Assembly: GCF_000275825.1 (NCBI RefSeq)
Contig: NZ_JH719942.1
Coordinates: forward strand, 3,912,948-3,956,137
Length of the DNA: 43,190 nucleotides
Source: Saprospira grandis DSM 2844
Lineage (GTDB): Bacteria > Bacteroidota > Bacteroidia > Chitinophagales > Saprospiraceae
Reading direction: 5' to 3'
The notes beneath the pieces were generated by a model. That model saw only the letters and a program-made list of their open reading frames with translations, searched no databases and was not told where the DNA came from. Positions 6,718 to 16,400 of the stretch are shown in pieces (the stretch's first letter is position 1; every line of letters starts with the position of its first letter). The translations under genes were made by a program, and so were the position numbers.

Positions 6718-7722
6718 TTAAGATTTTTTGGCTAAAAAGAGAGCAGTTTCGGCCAATCGGTTGGCATAGCCTGATTCATTATCGTACCAAGCCACTAGGC
6801 GAACTAGGGGACCTTGTTGGTTGGTCAGTGGGGCATCGAAGATGCAAGAGTGGGGATTGCCAACAATATCGGAAGAGACCAAAGGGGCTTCGCTATAGGC
6901 CAGAATGCCTTTAAAGTCGCCTTGGGCGGCGGCTTTATAGACGGCATTGATTTCCTCGATACTAGCGTTACTTTTGGGCAAAATGGTGAGGTCGATCAGA
7001 GAGCCGGTGGGTACGGGTACTCGCATAGCGGCGGCAGAAATTTTTCCTTTTAGCTCGGGCAAAACCAATTGGACCGCATTGGCGGCGCCGGTGCTGGTGG
7101 GCACAATATTGAGGGCGGCGGCACGGGCGCGGCGGAGGTCGGAGTGGGGCGCATCCTGTAGATTTTGGTCTGCGGTATAGGCGTGGACCGTTTCCATGAT
7201 GGCATGTTCGATGCCCCAGCTATCATTAAATATTTTGAGGATAGGGGCTAGGCAATTGGTGGTACAAGAGGCATTAGAGTAAACTAGTTGGTTGCTAATG
7301 ACTTCATTTTGGTTGATTCCTTGTACGATAGTGGGAATGCCTTCACTTTTGGCGGGAGCGGAGAGCAGGACCTTTTTGGCTCCGGCTTGTATATGTTGTA
7401 GGGCTTTCTCTCGGGTTCTGAAGATGCCGGTACATTCTAGGACCATATCGATCTCTAGGGATGTCCAGGGGAGGGCCTTGGGGTTGCGTTCGGCTAGAAT
7501 TTGGATCTTCTGCCCATTGATGAGGAGCTGGTCCTCTTCCAACTGAACTGTACCTTGATACGTTCCTTGGCTAGAATCATATTGGAAAAGGTGAGCTAGG
7601 CTGCTGGCTGGGGCGAGATCATTGATAGCTACAATTTGAATTTCAGGCATTTGGAGTAGGCGGCGGCAGGCTAGGCGGCCAATGCGGCCAAAGCCATTGA
7701 TGGCTAAGCGTATTTTGTTCAT
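6718..7722 (-). CDS. gapA: Glyceraldehyde-3-phosphate dehydrogenase, type I
   Basis: The 334-residue enzyme oxidises and phosphorylates glyceraldehyde 3-phosphate to 1,3-bisphosphoglycerate, which is the PGK substrate made by the next gene. The NAD-binding motif INGFGRIGR is at residues 8-16, and the acidic residue in VAIND (Asp35) favours NAD+ over NADP+. The catalytic Cys153 lies in SNASCTTNCLAP. PTSTGAANAV and the C-terminal WYDNESGYANR signature are present. The ATG start is clear. Upstream (minus strand) there is a small dyad TCTTGC/GCAAGA at 7759-7776 and a near-consensus box TATCTTTC (7775-7782), which may be promoter or operator, with low certainty. Confidence 0.96.
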   Translation of the reverse strand: MNKIRLAINGFGRIGRLACRRLLQMPEIQIVAINDLAPASSLAHLFQYDSSQGTYQGTVQLEEDQLLINGQKIQILAERNPKALPWTSLEIDMVLECTGIFRTREKALQHIQAGAKKVLLSAPAKSEGIPTIVQGINQNEVISNQLVYSNASCTTNCLAPILKIFNDSWGIEHAIMETVHAYTADQNLQDAPHSDLRRARAAALNIVPTSTGAANAVQLVLPELKGKISAAAMRVPVPTGSLIDLTILPKSNASIEEINAVYKAAAQGDFKGILAYSEAPLVSSDIVGNPHSCIFDAPLTNQQGPLVRLVAWYDNESGYANRLAETALFLAKKS

Positions 7723-7844
7723 ATTGATTTTTACTTTGTTGTGAGCAAATTTTCTGCATCTTGCATTGAAGCAAGAAAGATAAGTTAGAAAAAAAGTTTA
7801 GCTAGAGAAAGTTTTTTTGCGGAATATTTTATTGGTCCAGTTGA

Positions 7845-8013
7845 GAAGGCGGCGCAGCCGCCGCCGGGGAGCGCAGCGACCGGCTGAGGGATGGATAGCA
7901 GTGGCCGCAGGCCAGACCCAGTTTTTGAGCGTAGCGAAAAAACGCAGGGCCGAGCGAGCAGCGAGCTGCGACACAGCCCGACCCGCCCAAAGGGCGGGGC
8001 AGCCCCAAAAAAA
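7845..8013 (-). repeat. GC-rich intergenic element, copy R5
   Basis: Reverse copy; the head (CCCC plus seven A, 8003-8013) faces the Wzz-like gene. The core is the GAGCGAGCAGCGAGC variant, in which CTCGCTGCTCGCTCGG replaces CTCGCAGGTCTGCTCGG and self-pairing is kept. The tail ends in the hairpin GGCGGC-GCA-GCCGCC. It lies between gapA and the polysaccharide operon. Confidence 0.87.
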
Positions 8014-8067
8014 GCGGATAAAATGGGACTAAATTTATAGACAGTAGTATTTAAAGAACTTCTTTAT

Positions 8068-8075
8068 TAGCTTTG
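8068..8075 (+). promoter_or_regulatory. Candidate -7 box for the polysaccharide operon
   Basis: TAGCTTTG matches the Bacteroidota -7 consensus TAnnTTTG exactly and lies 46 nt upstream of the ATG at 8121, after element R5. No good TTTG -33 box is seen at the normal spacing. Confidence 0.45.
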
Positions 8076-8120
8076 CGGACTTGGAGCGAATGCGTTCAAT
8101 TAAAACTAGAAGAAACATCC

Positions 8121-9266
8121 ATGATGGAAGAAAACAACTTGGCGGCGGCCAAAAAGCAGGAGTTAGCGTTTAGCCTTTTGGAGGTTATTGGTAGTCTTTG
8201 GCGTTGGAAAAAGGGGCTAATTATTTTTGTCATTTCGGCTATGGTCTTAACGGCTGTGGTCAGTTTGATGATTCCGAATTATTATAAGGCGCAGGTCACG
8301 ATTATGCCGGCCAATGAGGAGAAAGATTTGTTTGGTTCTCAGACGAAGAACAATGGTTTGTATGGGGATGAGGATGCGGTGGATCGTTCGATTATTTTTG
8401 CCAATTCCTCGCCTTTGGTGGCTTTTATGGTGGATAGTTTTAAGTTGGCGGAGCGTTATGCGATTAATGCGGCTACGCCTAAGGGGGAGTATAAGGTGGC
8501 CCAGCGTTTTCGGAAATTGTATCAGGTGAAAAAGAATGAATTTTCGGGGATTGAGATCAGTTTGGAGGATCGGGATGCGGCCAAGGCGGCGGAGATGCTT
8601 GGGGCGGTTTTGGCCAAATTGGAGGCGATACACAAGCGGGCGACGGGGCCGAGCAAGCGGCAGTTGTTGGGGACCTATGAGCAGGCCTTGAAGGATAAGC
8701 GGGAAGAGCTGCGTCGGATTTCGGATAGCTTGTATATATTGCGTGCGCGATATAAGATTTATGATGTGAAGCGGCAGGGCGAACTTTTGGCTTCTGCCTT
8801 GGTAAAAACGCAGGCCAAATTGGCTGAGGGCGAGGCGAAAATGCAGGCCTTTAAGTTGGTGGGGCGTAAAGACTCGGTGGCGGTTATTTCGGCGCAGATT
8901 GCGGGTTATCGAGAGCAGCTCAAGCAATTGAATGAGGAATCGGATACCATACAATCGGCCATTAACCTAAAGGCCTATAATGAGGGGCGGGAGCGAATTT
9001 TGGCCTATGAAAACGAAGTTGAAAACCTAACCGATGACATTGGGGAGATTCGTTCGGAGTTTGCCAAATTTAAGGCGCAGGCGGCTAGTCAGGCCAGCTC
9101 TATTATTGTTTTGGAGGAGGTAGAGGTTCCTAAAGTGAAGTCTTATCCTCGTCGCTCTTTATTTGTATTGGGGGCGGGCGTTTTGGCCCTAATTATTGGG
9201 GTGATGGCTGTTTTGGTCTTAGAACTCAACCGAAAAATTGACTGGAAAGAAGTGCTCAATGCCTAA
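8121..9266 (+). CDS. Wzz-type polysaccharide chain-length determinant
   Basis: The chosen ATG at 8121 (MMEENNLAAAKK) gives 381 residues; a TTG at 8073 would add a tail unlike the family and start inside the promoter box. One membrane helix near residues 33-53 (GLIIFVISAMVLTAVVSLMI) and one near the C-terminus (LFVLGAGVLALIIGVMAVLVLEL) bracket a periplasmic region with long charged helices, predicted coiled coil, between about 150 and 320. This topology is that of Wzz/PCP co-polymerases, which set the length of O-antigen or exopolysaccharide chains. No C-terminal tyrosine-kinase domain is present. It overlaps the ligase/polymerase gene by 8 nt, so the two are translationally coupled. Confidence 0.85.
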   Translation: MMEENNLAAAKKQELAFSLLEVIGSLWRWKKGLIIFVISAMVLTAVVSLMIPNYYKAQVTIMPANEEKDLFGSQTKNNGLYGDEDAVDRSIIFANSSPLVAFMVDSFKLAERYAINAATPKGEYKVAQRFRKLYQVKKNEFSGIEISLEDRDAAKAAEMLGAVLAKLEAIHKRATGPSKRQLLGTYEQALKDKREELRRISDSLYILRARYKIYDVKRQGELLASALVKTQAKLAEGEAKMQAFKLVGRKDSVAVISAQIAGYREQLKQLNEESDTIQSAINLKAYNEGRERILAYENEVENLTDDIGEIRSEFAKFKAQAASQASSIIVLEEVEVPKVKSYPRRSLFVLGAGVLALIIGVMAVLVLELNRKIDWKEVLNA

Positions 9267-10737
9267 ATTTAGCTTAGATTTTACGATTCATCCGCGTTTG
9301 CAGCCCATTAAGCAGCAGCTTTTTTGGGCCTTGGCGGCTTTAAGTCTGCTCGCTATCTTGGCCAGTTTACTTTTGGAGGAGCTGGTCTTTTTGGCCCTGC
9401 CCTTTGGGGTTTTGTTGGCCTATCAGGCCTTGGTAGATTATCGGGTCATTTACTATTTGTTGTTTACCACTTTGCCGCTTTCTACGGAGGTGTTTTTTAG
9501 TGATAGCTTGGCTACCGATTTACCCACCGAGCCGCTGATTGTGGGGGTGCTTTTACTTTATATTCTCTTGGTTTTGACCAAGCCCAAAACGATTTCGGGG
9601 GCTTTTTGGCTGCATCCGCTTAGCCTGCTGCTCATTTTGCATTTTGCCTGGACCGCCTTTAGCTGTTTGCTCTCTGATAGCTTTACAATTTCGCTAAAGT
9701 TTACCCTCGCCAAGCTGTGGTATATTGGTTGTTTTTATTTTATGACCGGGCATTTGATTCGCAAAGAGAAGCAGTTGCATCATTTGTGGTGGTGGGTGAT
9801 AGTTCCCTTGGCTTTTGCTAGCTTTAAGGTGGTGGCGCATCATGCTTTGCTCGATTTTGGCTTTAAGGAGATTAACCGAGCGACCAGCCCGTTTTTCCGA
9901 AACCATGTAAACTATGCGGCGGTGCTGACCTTCTTTTTGCCCATTCTCTACTTTTTTGGGCGCAACCTGAAAAAATGGTCTTGGGGGCAGCTCTTTATTG
10001 GGGCCTCTTTTTGCCTCTTCTTTTTTGGTATGCTAACGGCCTACACCCGGGCGGCCTATGTTTCTTTGGTCCTTGCTGTTGTGGCCTATTTTATTATCCA
10101 GTTCAAATTGATGCGTTGGGCGCTTTTGGGGGCGAGTTTGGCCGTGCTTTTGGCTTTTGGCTACCTCATTAAGGACAATAATTTTATGGAATTGGCTCCT
10201 TCAGAACGGACCATCTCGCATAAAGAATTTGGCGATATTGTAGCCGCTACTTACAAACTAGAAGATGTATCGACTTCGGAGCGCTATTACCGTTGGGTAG
10301 CCGGTGCAAGGATGTCGACAGAGGCCCCTTGGGTCGGTTTTGGCCCAGGTACTTTTTATACTTACTACAAGCAATATAGCCTCAATCGGTTTCAGACCTA
10401 TGTGTCGGATAATCCCGAACGCTCAGGGATTCACAACTACTTTTTGATGTTGTTGGTGGAACAGGGCTATTTGGGTATGTTGCTCTTCATTTTTTTCTTA
10501 TTCTATGGCCTTATTTTAGGCGAAAAGGTCTATCATCAAAGTCAAGATGCTCGACAAAAGCGAGCGACTATGGGCCTAATGATGATGCTCGTGATTATCT
10601 CGGCCTTTTTGCTGATGAACGACCTCATTGAAACGGATAAGGTGGGTAGCTTTTTCTTTTTTGCCATGGCCATTTTGGTCAATTTTGACCTCCGTAACCG
10701 CCGGCTGCTAAATTCCCCCAAAGATGTCTCTCAATAG
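9259..10737 (+). CDS. O-antigen ligase/polymerase-like membrane protein (Wzy/WaaL family)
   Basis: The ATG at 9259 overlaps the end of the Wzz-like gene (ATGCCTAA), giving 492 residues; the upstream TTG at 9238 is less likely. About eleven to twelve hydrophobic segments are visible. A large outer loop contains WVGFGPGTFYTYY and SGIHNYFLMLLVEQGYLGM, the region that defines the Wzy_C family. Such proteins join undecaprenyl-linked polysaccharide units (Wzy) or transfer the chain to lipid A core (WaaL); sequence alone does not separate them. The pairing with a Wzz-like partner favours polymerase. The stop TAG overlaps the next gene. Confidence 0.85.
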   Translation: MPKFSLDFTIHPRLQPIKQQLFWALAALSLLAILASLLLEELVFLALPFGVLLAYQALVDYRVIYYLLFTTLPLSTEVFFSDSLATDLPTEPLIVGVLLLYILLVLTKPKTISGAFWLHPLSLLLILHFAWTAFSCLLSDSFTISLKFTLAKLWYIGCFYFMTGHLIRKEKQLHHLWWWVIVPLAFASFKVVAHHALLDFGFKEINRATSPFFRNHVNYAAVLTFFLPILYFFGRNLKKWSWGQLFIGASFCLFFFGMLTAYTRAAYVSLVLAVVAYFIIQFKLMRWALLGASLAVLLAFGYLIKDNNFMELAPSERTISHKEFGDIVAATYKLEDVSTSERYYRWVAGARMSTEAPWVGFGPGTFYTYYKQYSLNRFQTYVSDNPERSGIHNYFLMLLVEQGYLGMLLFIFFLFYGLILGEKVYHQSQDARQKRATMGLMMMLVIISAFLLMNDLIETDKVGSFFFFAMAILVNFDLRNRRLLNSPKDVSQ

Positions 10738-11671
10738 TTTTTTACGCTCTTTCAAACTAACTTATCAGCTGAGTAATATCCTGAACCGCTCTAAGTTGGA
10801 GTATTTGCGCCCCTTATACAAAAAGTACGGCATCAAAAAGGCACCATATGCCCCTATTTCCTATGCCGATTTTAAGGATTTACCACAGGATGATCTCCCT
10901 TTTTGGGACCGCCATTCTTTGGCCCAAGCAGCCGATGAAAATGCCGATTTTCAGGCTTTTTCGCCCCTGATTCGGGAGGGTGTTCGCTCTTGGTCCGAAA
11001 AAGGCTATGCCATTATTCCAGGCTATTTTGCCCAAGAGGCCGAGGCTGTCAATCAGGAAATTGAGCAGTTATTGGCCCAGAAAAAAATTGCTTTTCGCTA
11101 TGGCAACAAGCTGATGTTTGTCTGGAAAAAATCGCCTTTGATTGCCAGTTTGGGCCAAAAGCCAGAGCTTATCCGCCTGCTTTCTTTTTTGTTGGGCCGG
11201 CCTGTAGAGCTCTTCCAATCGATCAACTTTTTGCAGGGCAGCGAGCAGCGGGCGCATTCCGATTTGATCCATATGACCACTCATCCGCTGCATAACCTGA
11301 TTGCTGTTTGGATTGCCCTAGAAGATATTAAAATTCCGCAAGGGGCTCTATTTTACTACCCCGGCAGCCATAAATTGCCCTTTGTCTCTAAGCTTGATTT
11401 TGAGCATGGGGGCAGCGCTTTTCGCCTCGGCAAAAATGCCTACAAAGCCTATGAGGATAAAATTGAGGCCCAAATCAGTGCAAAACAACTGAAAAAAGAA
11501 TATTTTGAGGCAAAAAAGGGGGACATCCTAATTTGGCATGCCAATTTATTGCATGGGGGCAGCCCCATTGCCTCGGCCGAGCTTAGCCGCAAAAGCATGG
11601 TTTTTCATTATTACGCAAAAGACGTCATTCGCTATCATGAAATTAGTGAGCGACCAAGTTTAATGCAGTAA
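10724..11671 (+). CDS. Phytanoyl-CoA dioxygenase (PhyH) family protein
   Basis: The 315-residue product belongs to the Fe(II)/2-oxoglutarate oxygenase fold. The metal triad is visible as His178 and Asp180 (QRAHSDLIHM) and His277 (NLLHGGSP). LIAVWIALEDI and GALFYYPGSHKLPF are typical PhyH core strands. The gene overlaps the ligase/polymerase gene by 14 nt and shares its operon, so it likely hydroxylates a sugar, lipid carrier or small molecule linked to the surface polysaccharide; that role is inferred from context. The first 90 residues before the core are not recognised. The stop codon is fused to element R6 (TAATTTTGGGGCC). Confidence 0.82.
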   Translation: MSLNSFLRSFKLTYQLSNILNRSKLEYLRPLYKKYGIKKAPYAPISYADFKDLPQDDLPFWDRHSLAQAADENADFQAFSPLIREGVRSWSEKGYAIIPGYFAQEAEAVNQEIEQLLAQKKIAFRYGNKLMFVWKKSPLIASLGQKPELIRLLSFLLGRPVELFQSINFLQGSEQRAHSDLIHMTTHPLHNLIAVWIALEDIKIPQGALFYYPGSHKLPFVSKLDFEHGGSAFRLGKNAYKAYEDKIEAQISAKQLKKEYFEAKKGDILIWHANLLHGGSPIASAELSRKSMVFHYYAKDVIRYHEISERPSLMQ

Positions 11672-11872
11672 TTTTGGGGCCTCCCGCCTTTGGCGGGCGC
11701 TACGTTTCGGGGCTCGCAGGTCTGCTCGGCCCTTCGCCGCTTTCAGCGGCTCGGTCTGGCCTTTGGCCCCCCCTGCACATCGCTAGGCCAAAAAAGCGGG
11801 CCAAGGCCCGGAGCGCAGGCGGCCAAGCCGCCTGCCCAGAAAAACTAGATTTTGGCCCAAAATCTGAAGCAG
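11672..11872 (+). repeat. GC-rich intergenic element, copy R6
   Basis: Forward copy that begins on the base after the PhyH stop codon. The head hairpin is CCCGCC-TTT-GGCGGG followed by GCTACGTTTCGGGGC. The core is intact and the cassette is CCGCTTTCAGCGG. The tail ends in AGATTTTGGCCCAAAATCT (11847-11865), which corresponds to the CTAGCTTTTGGCCC part of the R3 tail. Confidence 0.88.
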
Positions 11873-11907
11873 CAGCCCTTTTTCCATGAGTTCATAAAAA
11901 GAAGTAA

Positions 11908-13200
11908 ATGTATCAAGCACTTATTGCCCAAGAAAAGAAATTAGCCGTTATTGGTTTAGGTTATGTGGGCTTGCCCATCGCCTTGGCCTTTGCCAAAAAA
12001 CTATCGGTTATTGGTTTTGACATCAATGCCGAAAGAGTGGCCCAAATGCAGCAGCAGCAAGACCCCTCTAAGGAGTTGGATGCCCAAGCTTTTGAAGGAG
12101 CCGATATTGTCTTTAGCCATGAGCTAGAGGATTTGCGCCAAGCCCATTTTTATGTGGTGGCCGTGCCTACTCCTATTGATAGCCATCGTAGCCCCAATCT
12201 TCATCCTTTGCTCTCGGCCTCCAAAACGGTGGGCCAAGTATTAAAGAAAGGAGACTACGTCGTTTTTGAGTCTACCGTTTATCCTGGTTGCACCGAAGAA
12301 GATTGTATCCCTATCCTAGAAGCCAAATCGGGCCTAAAGGCGGGCCTAGATTTTAAAGTGGGCTATTCGCCCGAGCGCATTAACCCCGGAGACAAGGAGC
12401 GCACCATCGAGAAGATTATTAAGGTGGTTTCTGGAAATGATGAAGAGGCCCTAGAAAATATTGCCCAAACCTATGAGCTCATTATTGAGGCAGGGGTGCA
12501 TCGGGCCAGCAGCATCAAGGTAGCCGAGGCCGCCAAGGTTATTGAAAACACCCAGCGCGACCTCAACATTGCTTTGATGAATGAGTTGTCTATCATTTTT
12601 GATAAAATGGATATCAATACCTATGAGGTTTTGAAAGCCGCGGGGACCAAATGGAACTTCCTCAATTTTTATCCGGGCCTAGTGGGCGGCCACTGTATTG
12701 GGGTAGACCCTTATTACTTGACCTATAAAGCGCAGCAGCTCAATTATAACCCCCAAGTAATTTTGAGTGGCCGCCGCATCAATGATAATATGGCCGAATA
12801 TGTGGCCAAAAAGGCCTTGCAATTTATTTTGCAGACCGATACGCATCCCAAATCGGCCAAGGTGTTGGTGAAGGGCATTACTTTTAAGGAAAATGTAGCG
12901 GATATTCGCAACTCTAAAGTAGCGGATTTGATTTTGGCCCTAAAAGATTATGCCTTGCAAGTAGAGGTGGTTGACCCCTATGCCGCAGCCGATGAGGTGG
13001 CCCATGAATACGGCATCGAATTGGCCCAAGAGGTCGGAACAGACTACGATGTTGTCATTGTGGCTGTAGCCCATGAGGAATACAAGCAGCTAGATGCCGT
13101 TTATTTTCGTTCTATAAGCAAAGGGGGCGCGCCTATTTTGGACCTCAAAAACCTATATGCGAATTGGGCTGAAGATTTGCCTGTTCGCTGGACACTTTAG
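11908..13200 (+). CDS. Nucleotide-sugar 6-dehydrogenase (TviB/WbpO type)
   Basis: The 430-residue enzyme is of the UDP-glucose/GDP-mannose dehydrogenase family, which oxidises C6 of a nucleotide sugar twice to the uronic acid using 2 NAD+. Residues 11-30 carry VIGLGYVGLPIALAFAKK (Rossmann). FESTVYPGCTEEDC and the central NTQRDLNIALMNEL helix follow. The catalytic Cys263 lies in GLVGGHCIGVDPYYL. The C-terminal domain has GITFKENVADIRNSKV. The match is closest to the Vi-antigen TviB and WbpO group that acts on UDP-GalNAc or UDP-GlcNAc; the exact substrate is inferred. It is separated from the Wzz/ligase genes by R6 but probably supplies the same polysaccharide. Confidence 0.92.
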   Translation: MYQALIAQEKKLAVIGLGYVGLPIALAFAKKLSVIGFDINAERVAQMQQQQDPSKELDAQAFEGADIVFSHELEDLRQAHFYVVAVPTPIDSHRSPNLHPLLSASKTVGQVLKKGDYVVFESTVYPGCTEEDCIPILEAKSGLKAGLDFKVGYSPERINPGDKERTIEKIIKVVSGNDEEALENIAQTYELIIEAGVHRASSIKVAEAAKVIENTQRDLNIALMNELSIIFDKMDINTYEVLKAAGTKWNFLNFYPGLVGGHCIGVDPYYLTYKAQQLNYNPQVILSGRRINDNMAEYVAKKALQFILQTDTHPKSAKVLVKGITFKENVADIRNSKVADLILALKDYALQVEVVDPYAAADEVAHEYGIELAQEVGTDYDVVIVAVAHEEYKQLDAVYFRSISKGGAPILDLKNLYANWAEDLPVRWTL

Positions 13201-13227
13201 GCTAATTAGGACCATAAAGTTGGATAG

Positions 13228-13267
13228 AAAACCCATAGAAGAGTGCTTCTTTTATGGGTTTTCTTTA
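13228..13267 (+). terminator. Terminator of the nucleotide-sugar dehydrogenase gene
   Basis: Arms AAAACCCATA and TATGGGTTTT enclose a GAAG/CTTC inner stem with a small bulge, and the stem is followed by CTTTATTTT. It starts 28 nt after the stop codon. Confidence 0.75.
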
Positions 13268-13324
13268 TTTTGGACCTAGATCTATTTCGTTTCAAATTTC
13301 GTATTAGAAAAGGGCTATCAGGCT

Positions 13325-13475
13325 CTACAGGGCGCGAAGCGCCCGCAGGCTGAGGGATGGAAAGCAGTGGCCCGAAGGGCCAGACCCAGGCGGCGAAGCC
13401 GCCGCAGGGCCGAGCAGACCTGCGAGCTGCGACACAGCCCGACCCGACCAAAGGGAGGGGCAGCCCCCAAAAAAA
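13325..13475 (-). repeat. GC-rich intergenic element, copy R7
   Basis: Reverse copy ending in CCCCC plus seven A only 18 nt before the ATG of the giant gene, so it should form most of that gene's 5' leader or contain its promoter. The core is intact, the cassette is GGCGGC-GAA-GCCGCC, and the tail ends in GGGCGC-GAA-GCGCCC. Confidence 0.88.
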
Positions 13476-13493
13476 CATAGAAAACATAAGCTT

Positions 13494-16400
13494 ATGCGAC
13501 AGGTATACCTATTTATATTTCTTTTGACGGTGCTTTTGCCTTTGCAGGCTCAGGTTGATTTGGGGGCAGACCAGCCGCTTTGTCCTGCTAGTAGTTTGAC
13601 CTTAGATGCGGGCAATTCGGGCAGTAGTTATTTGTGGAATACCGGAGCGACAACGCAGAGCATTGTCGTGAATAACCCGGGCATTTATTGGGTGGATGTA
13701 GATGCGGGTTCGGGTCCTGTTCGAGATAGCATAGAGCTTTTGGCCGTGGCGCCTTTGTCGGGACCAACATATTTGCAAGATACTACAGCTTGTGTGGGGA
13801 GTCCATTATTATTTTTGGGAGATCCTTTGGCGGCCTATCAGTTTTGGTCTAGCCCTTTAGGAGGAATTTTGGGCGAGGGAGATAGTTTGTCTATGCCCTT
13901 ACAGCAAGAGGACAGTTTGTATTGGAATGCCTATGCGAGCAGTTTGCAATATAGCCGAGGGGAGCAGCAAAGAGGAACTACTTCACAGGCGGGATTTTAT
14001 GCAACAGGCAGTTATCGGGGGATCCGTTTTGATGCCAAGGAGGCCTTTGTTTTGCAATCGGTAGAAGTAGAATTTAATGGAAGTTATACGGGCCAAGTTA
14101 GCTTATTGGATGCTTCTGGGCAGAGTTTGGCTAGCTATGCGATACAGACCGTTGGGGCTGGCGTATTTGTTTTGCCCTTAAACTTTTCGGTACCGCAGGC
14201 CAATGGCTTAGAGTTGCGCTTGACGGGTAGTGGAGGGCAGCCCTATATGGAATATCCCTACTCGAATTGGGGGAATCATGATTATGAAGAATTAAGTTTA
14301 TTGGCGGGAACGCCCTACTCGACCGTTTATAGTTGTTTTTATAATTGGCAGATAGAGCGTTTTGCTTGTTTGGAGCAGCAAGGGGTTGTTTTGGGTAGTT
14401 TGTATACGCCTAGTACCAACTTTCCGGAAGATACCCTAAGTTGTGGCAGTTCTGTTTTCTTGGATGCGACGAATGCAGGGCCAACAATTTATAACTGGAG
14501 CAATGGAGCGACTACGGCTAGTATTTTAGTGGGGAGTACACAGCAAGTTAGTTTGAGTATGACCGATAGCAGCGGAAGCTGTAGTTTTACGGATAGTATT
14601 TATGTAGAGGTGTTGCAACCACAGGGGATATTTACCAACTTTACAGATAGTACGGCTTGTTTGGGCCAGCCTCTACTCTTGGAAGCTTATAATGCTGCTA
14701 ATACTACCTTTTGGCGTAGGCAGGCTGATGATAGTCTATTGGCCTTGGGCAGTAGTTATAGCTTGACCGTAAGCGGGGCCGATAGTGTTTATGCACAAAG
14801 TTTTGGTGGCTATGAAATCTTGAGTCGGGGAGAAGCGCAGCGAGGAACGACTTCACAGGCCAACTTTTACAACCTAGGCAACTATCGGGGCATTGTCTTT
14901 AATGCCTTGACTGATTTTTATTTGGAGTCGGTAGAACTAGACTTTAATGCGGGTTTTCAGGGCGAGCTACAATTGCGCTCGTCTTCGGGGCAGGTTTTGG
15001 CCAGTCATCCTTTTAGTGCAGCCAATGCGGGTAGTTATACTATTTTGCTCAATTTTACGGTGCCTGCGGGCAATGGGCTAGAATTGCGTTTAGTAGGGGC
15101 AGGGGGACAGCTCTATATGGAATTCCCTTATAGCAATTGGTCCAATTTACAGTATCCAGAACTAGAATTTGTAACAGGAACTCCTTATGGGACTGTTTAT
15201 GCAGGCTTTTACAACTGGAAAATTCGGGACTTCAAATGTGAAGAGCGGGCTTTGGTTCATTGGGACGCGGCTTATACACCCATAGTTGATTTTCCGACAG
15301 ATACCATTAGCTGTGGGGCCGATGTTTTATTGGATGCGAGCAATGCGGGGCCAACAATTTACAGCTGGAGCGATGGCAGCCAACAACCGCAGCTTTTGGT
15401 TAGTAATAGTGGTCCTTATGCCATTGACTTAGTAGATAGCACCGGCGCTTGTGCTAGCCGAGACAGTATCTATGTCAATATTGTTGCTCCTTTGGGGGCC
15501 AGCAGCTCTATAAACGACAGCAGCATTTGTGTGGGGCAAGAAATAAGCTTTTTGGCTCAATCAGCAGGCAGCCATCGTTTTTGGAGAGACTTTAACGGAC
15601 AGCTTTTAGCCACTACAGATAGTCTATCTTTGCTGGTACAACAAACAGATAGCTTTTACTTGCAAGCTTTTGGCGCTTATACGTTGAACACTAGAGGTGA
15701 AACACAAAGAAATACAACTACGCAGGCGGGTTATTATAATGTGGGCAATTATCGGGGGCTTCGTTTTAATGCCTTGACCGACTTCTACTTAGAGTCTGTA
15801 GAAATAGATCTTAATGCTCCTTTTAGTGGTAGCGTACAGCTACTAGATGCCTCGGGGCAAATTTTGGCTACAGCCACCGTTAATGCCACAGCTGCGGGAA
15901 CCCTAGAACAACCCCTTAACTTTGTGGTTCCAGCGGCCAATGATTTAGAGTTGCGTTTAGTGGGAACTGGCGGGCAGGTCTTTGTCGAATTCCCCTACTC
16001 TAATTGGTCTAGTTTGCAGTATGCCGACTTGGAAATACAAGGAGGAACTCCTTTTTCTACAGTTTATAACTGCTTCTATAATTGGCAGCTTAGAGACTAC
16101 TTCTGTGAAGAACGGGATACAGTAAATATTGAAGCCTTAGCCACCCCAACTTTTGATTTTCCTCAAGATAGTTTGGTTTGTGGACAGCAAATTACCTTAG
16201 ATATGAGCTACCTTTCTGCGGCTAGCTATAACTGGAGTAATGGTAGCAATTCGCCAACTATTCAGCTCACACAATCTCAAAATATAGAACTGTCAGCGAC
16301 TATAGGAAGTTGTAGTTACCAAGATAGTATGCAGCTCTATATTGTAGATACCGTTGCTTTCCAATTGAATGATACGGTTTCTTGTGGTGGCGACTTAACC

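Noticed and set aside
6664-6720. GapA-Pgk fusion protein by read-through
   Set aside because: The two genes are in the same frame with one TAA and 17 open codons between them, but both ends are normal for their families and a terminator-like hairpin lies between. Sharing a frame is a one-in-three chance.
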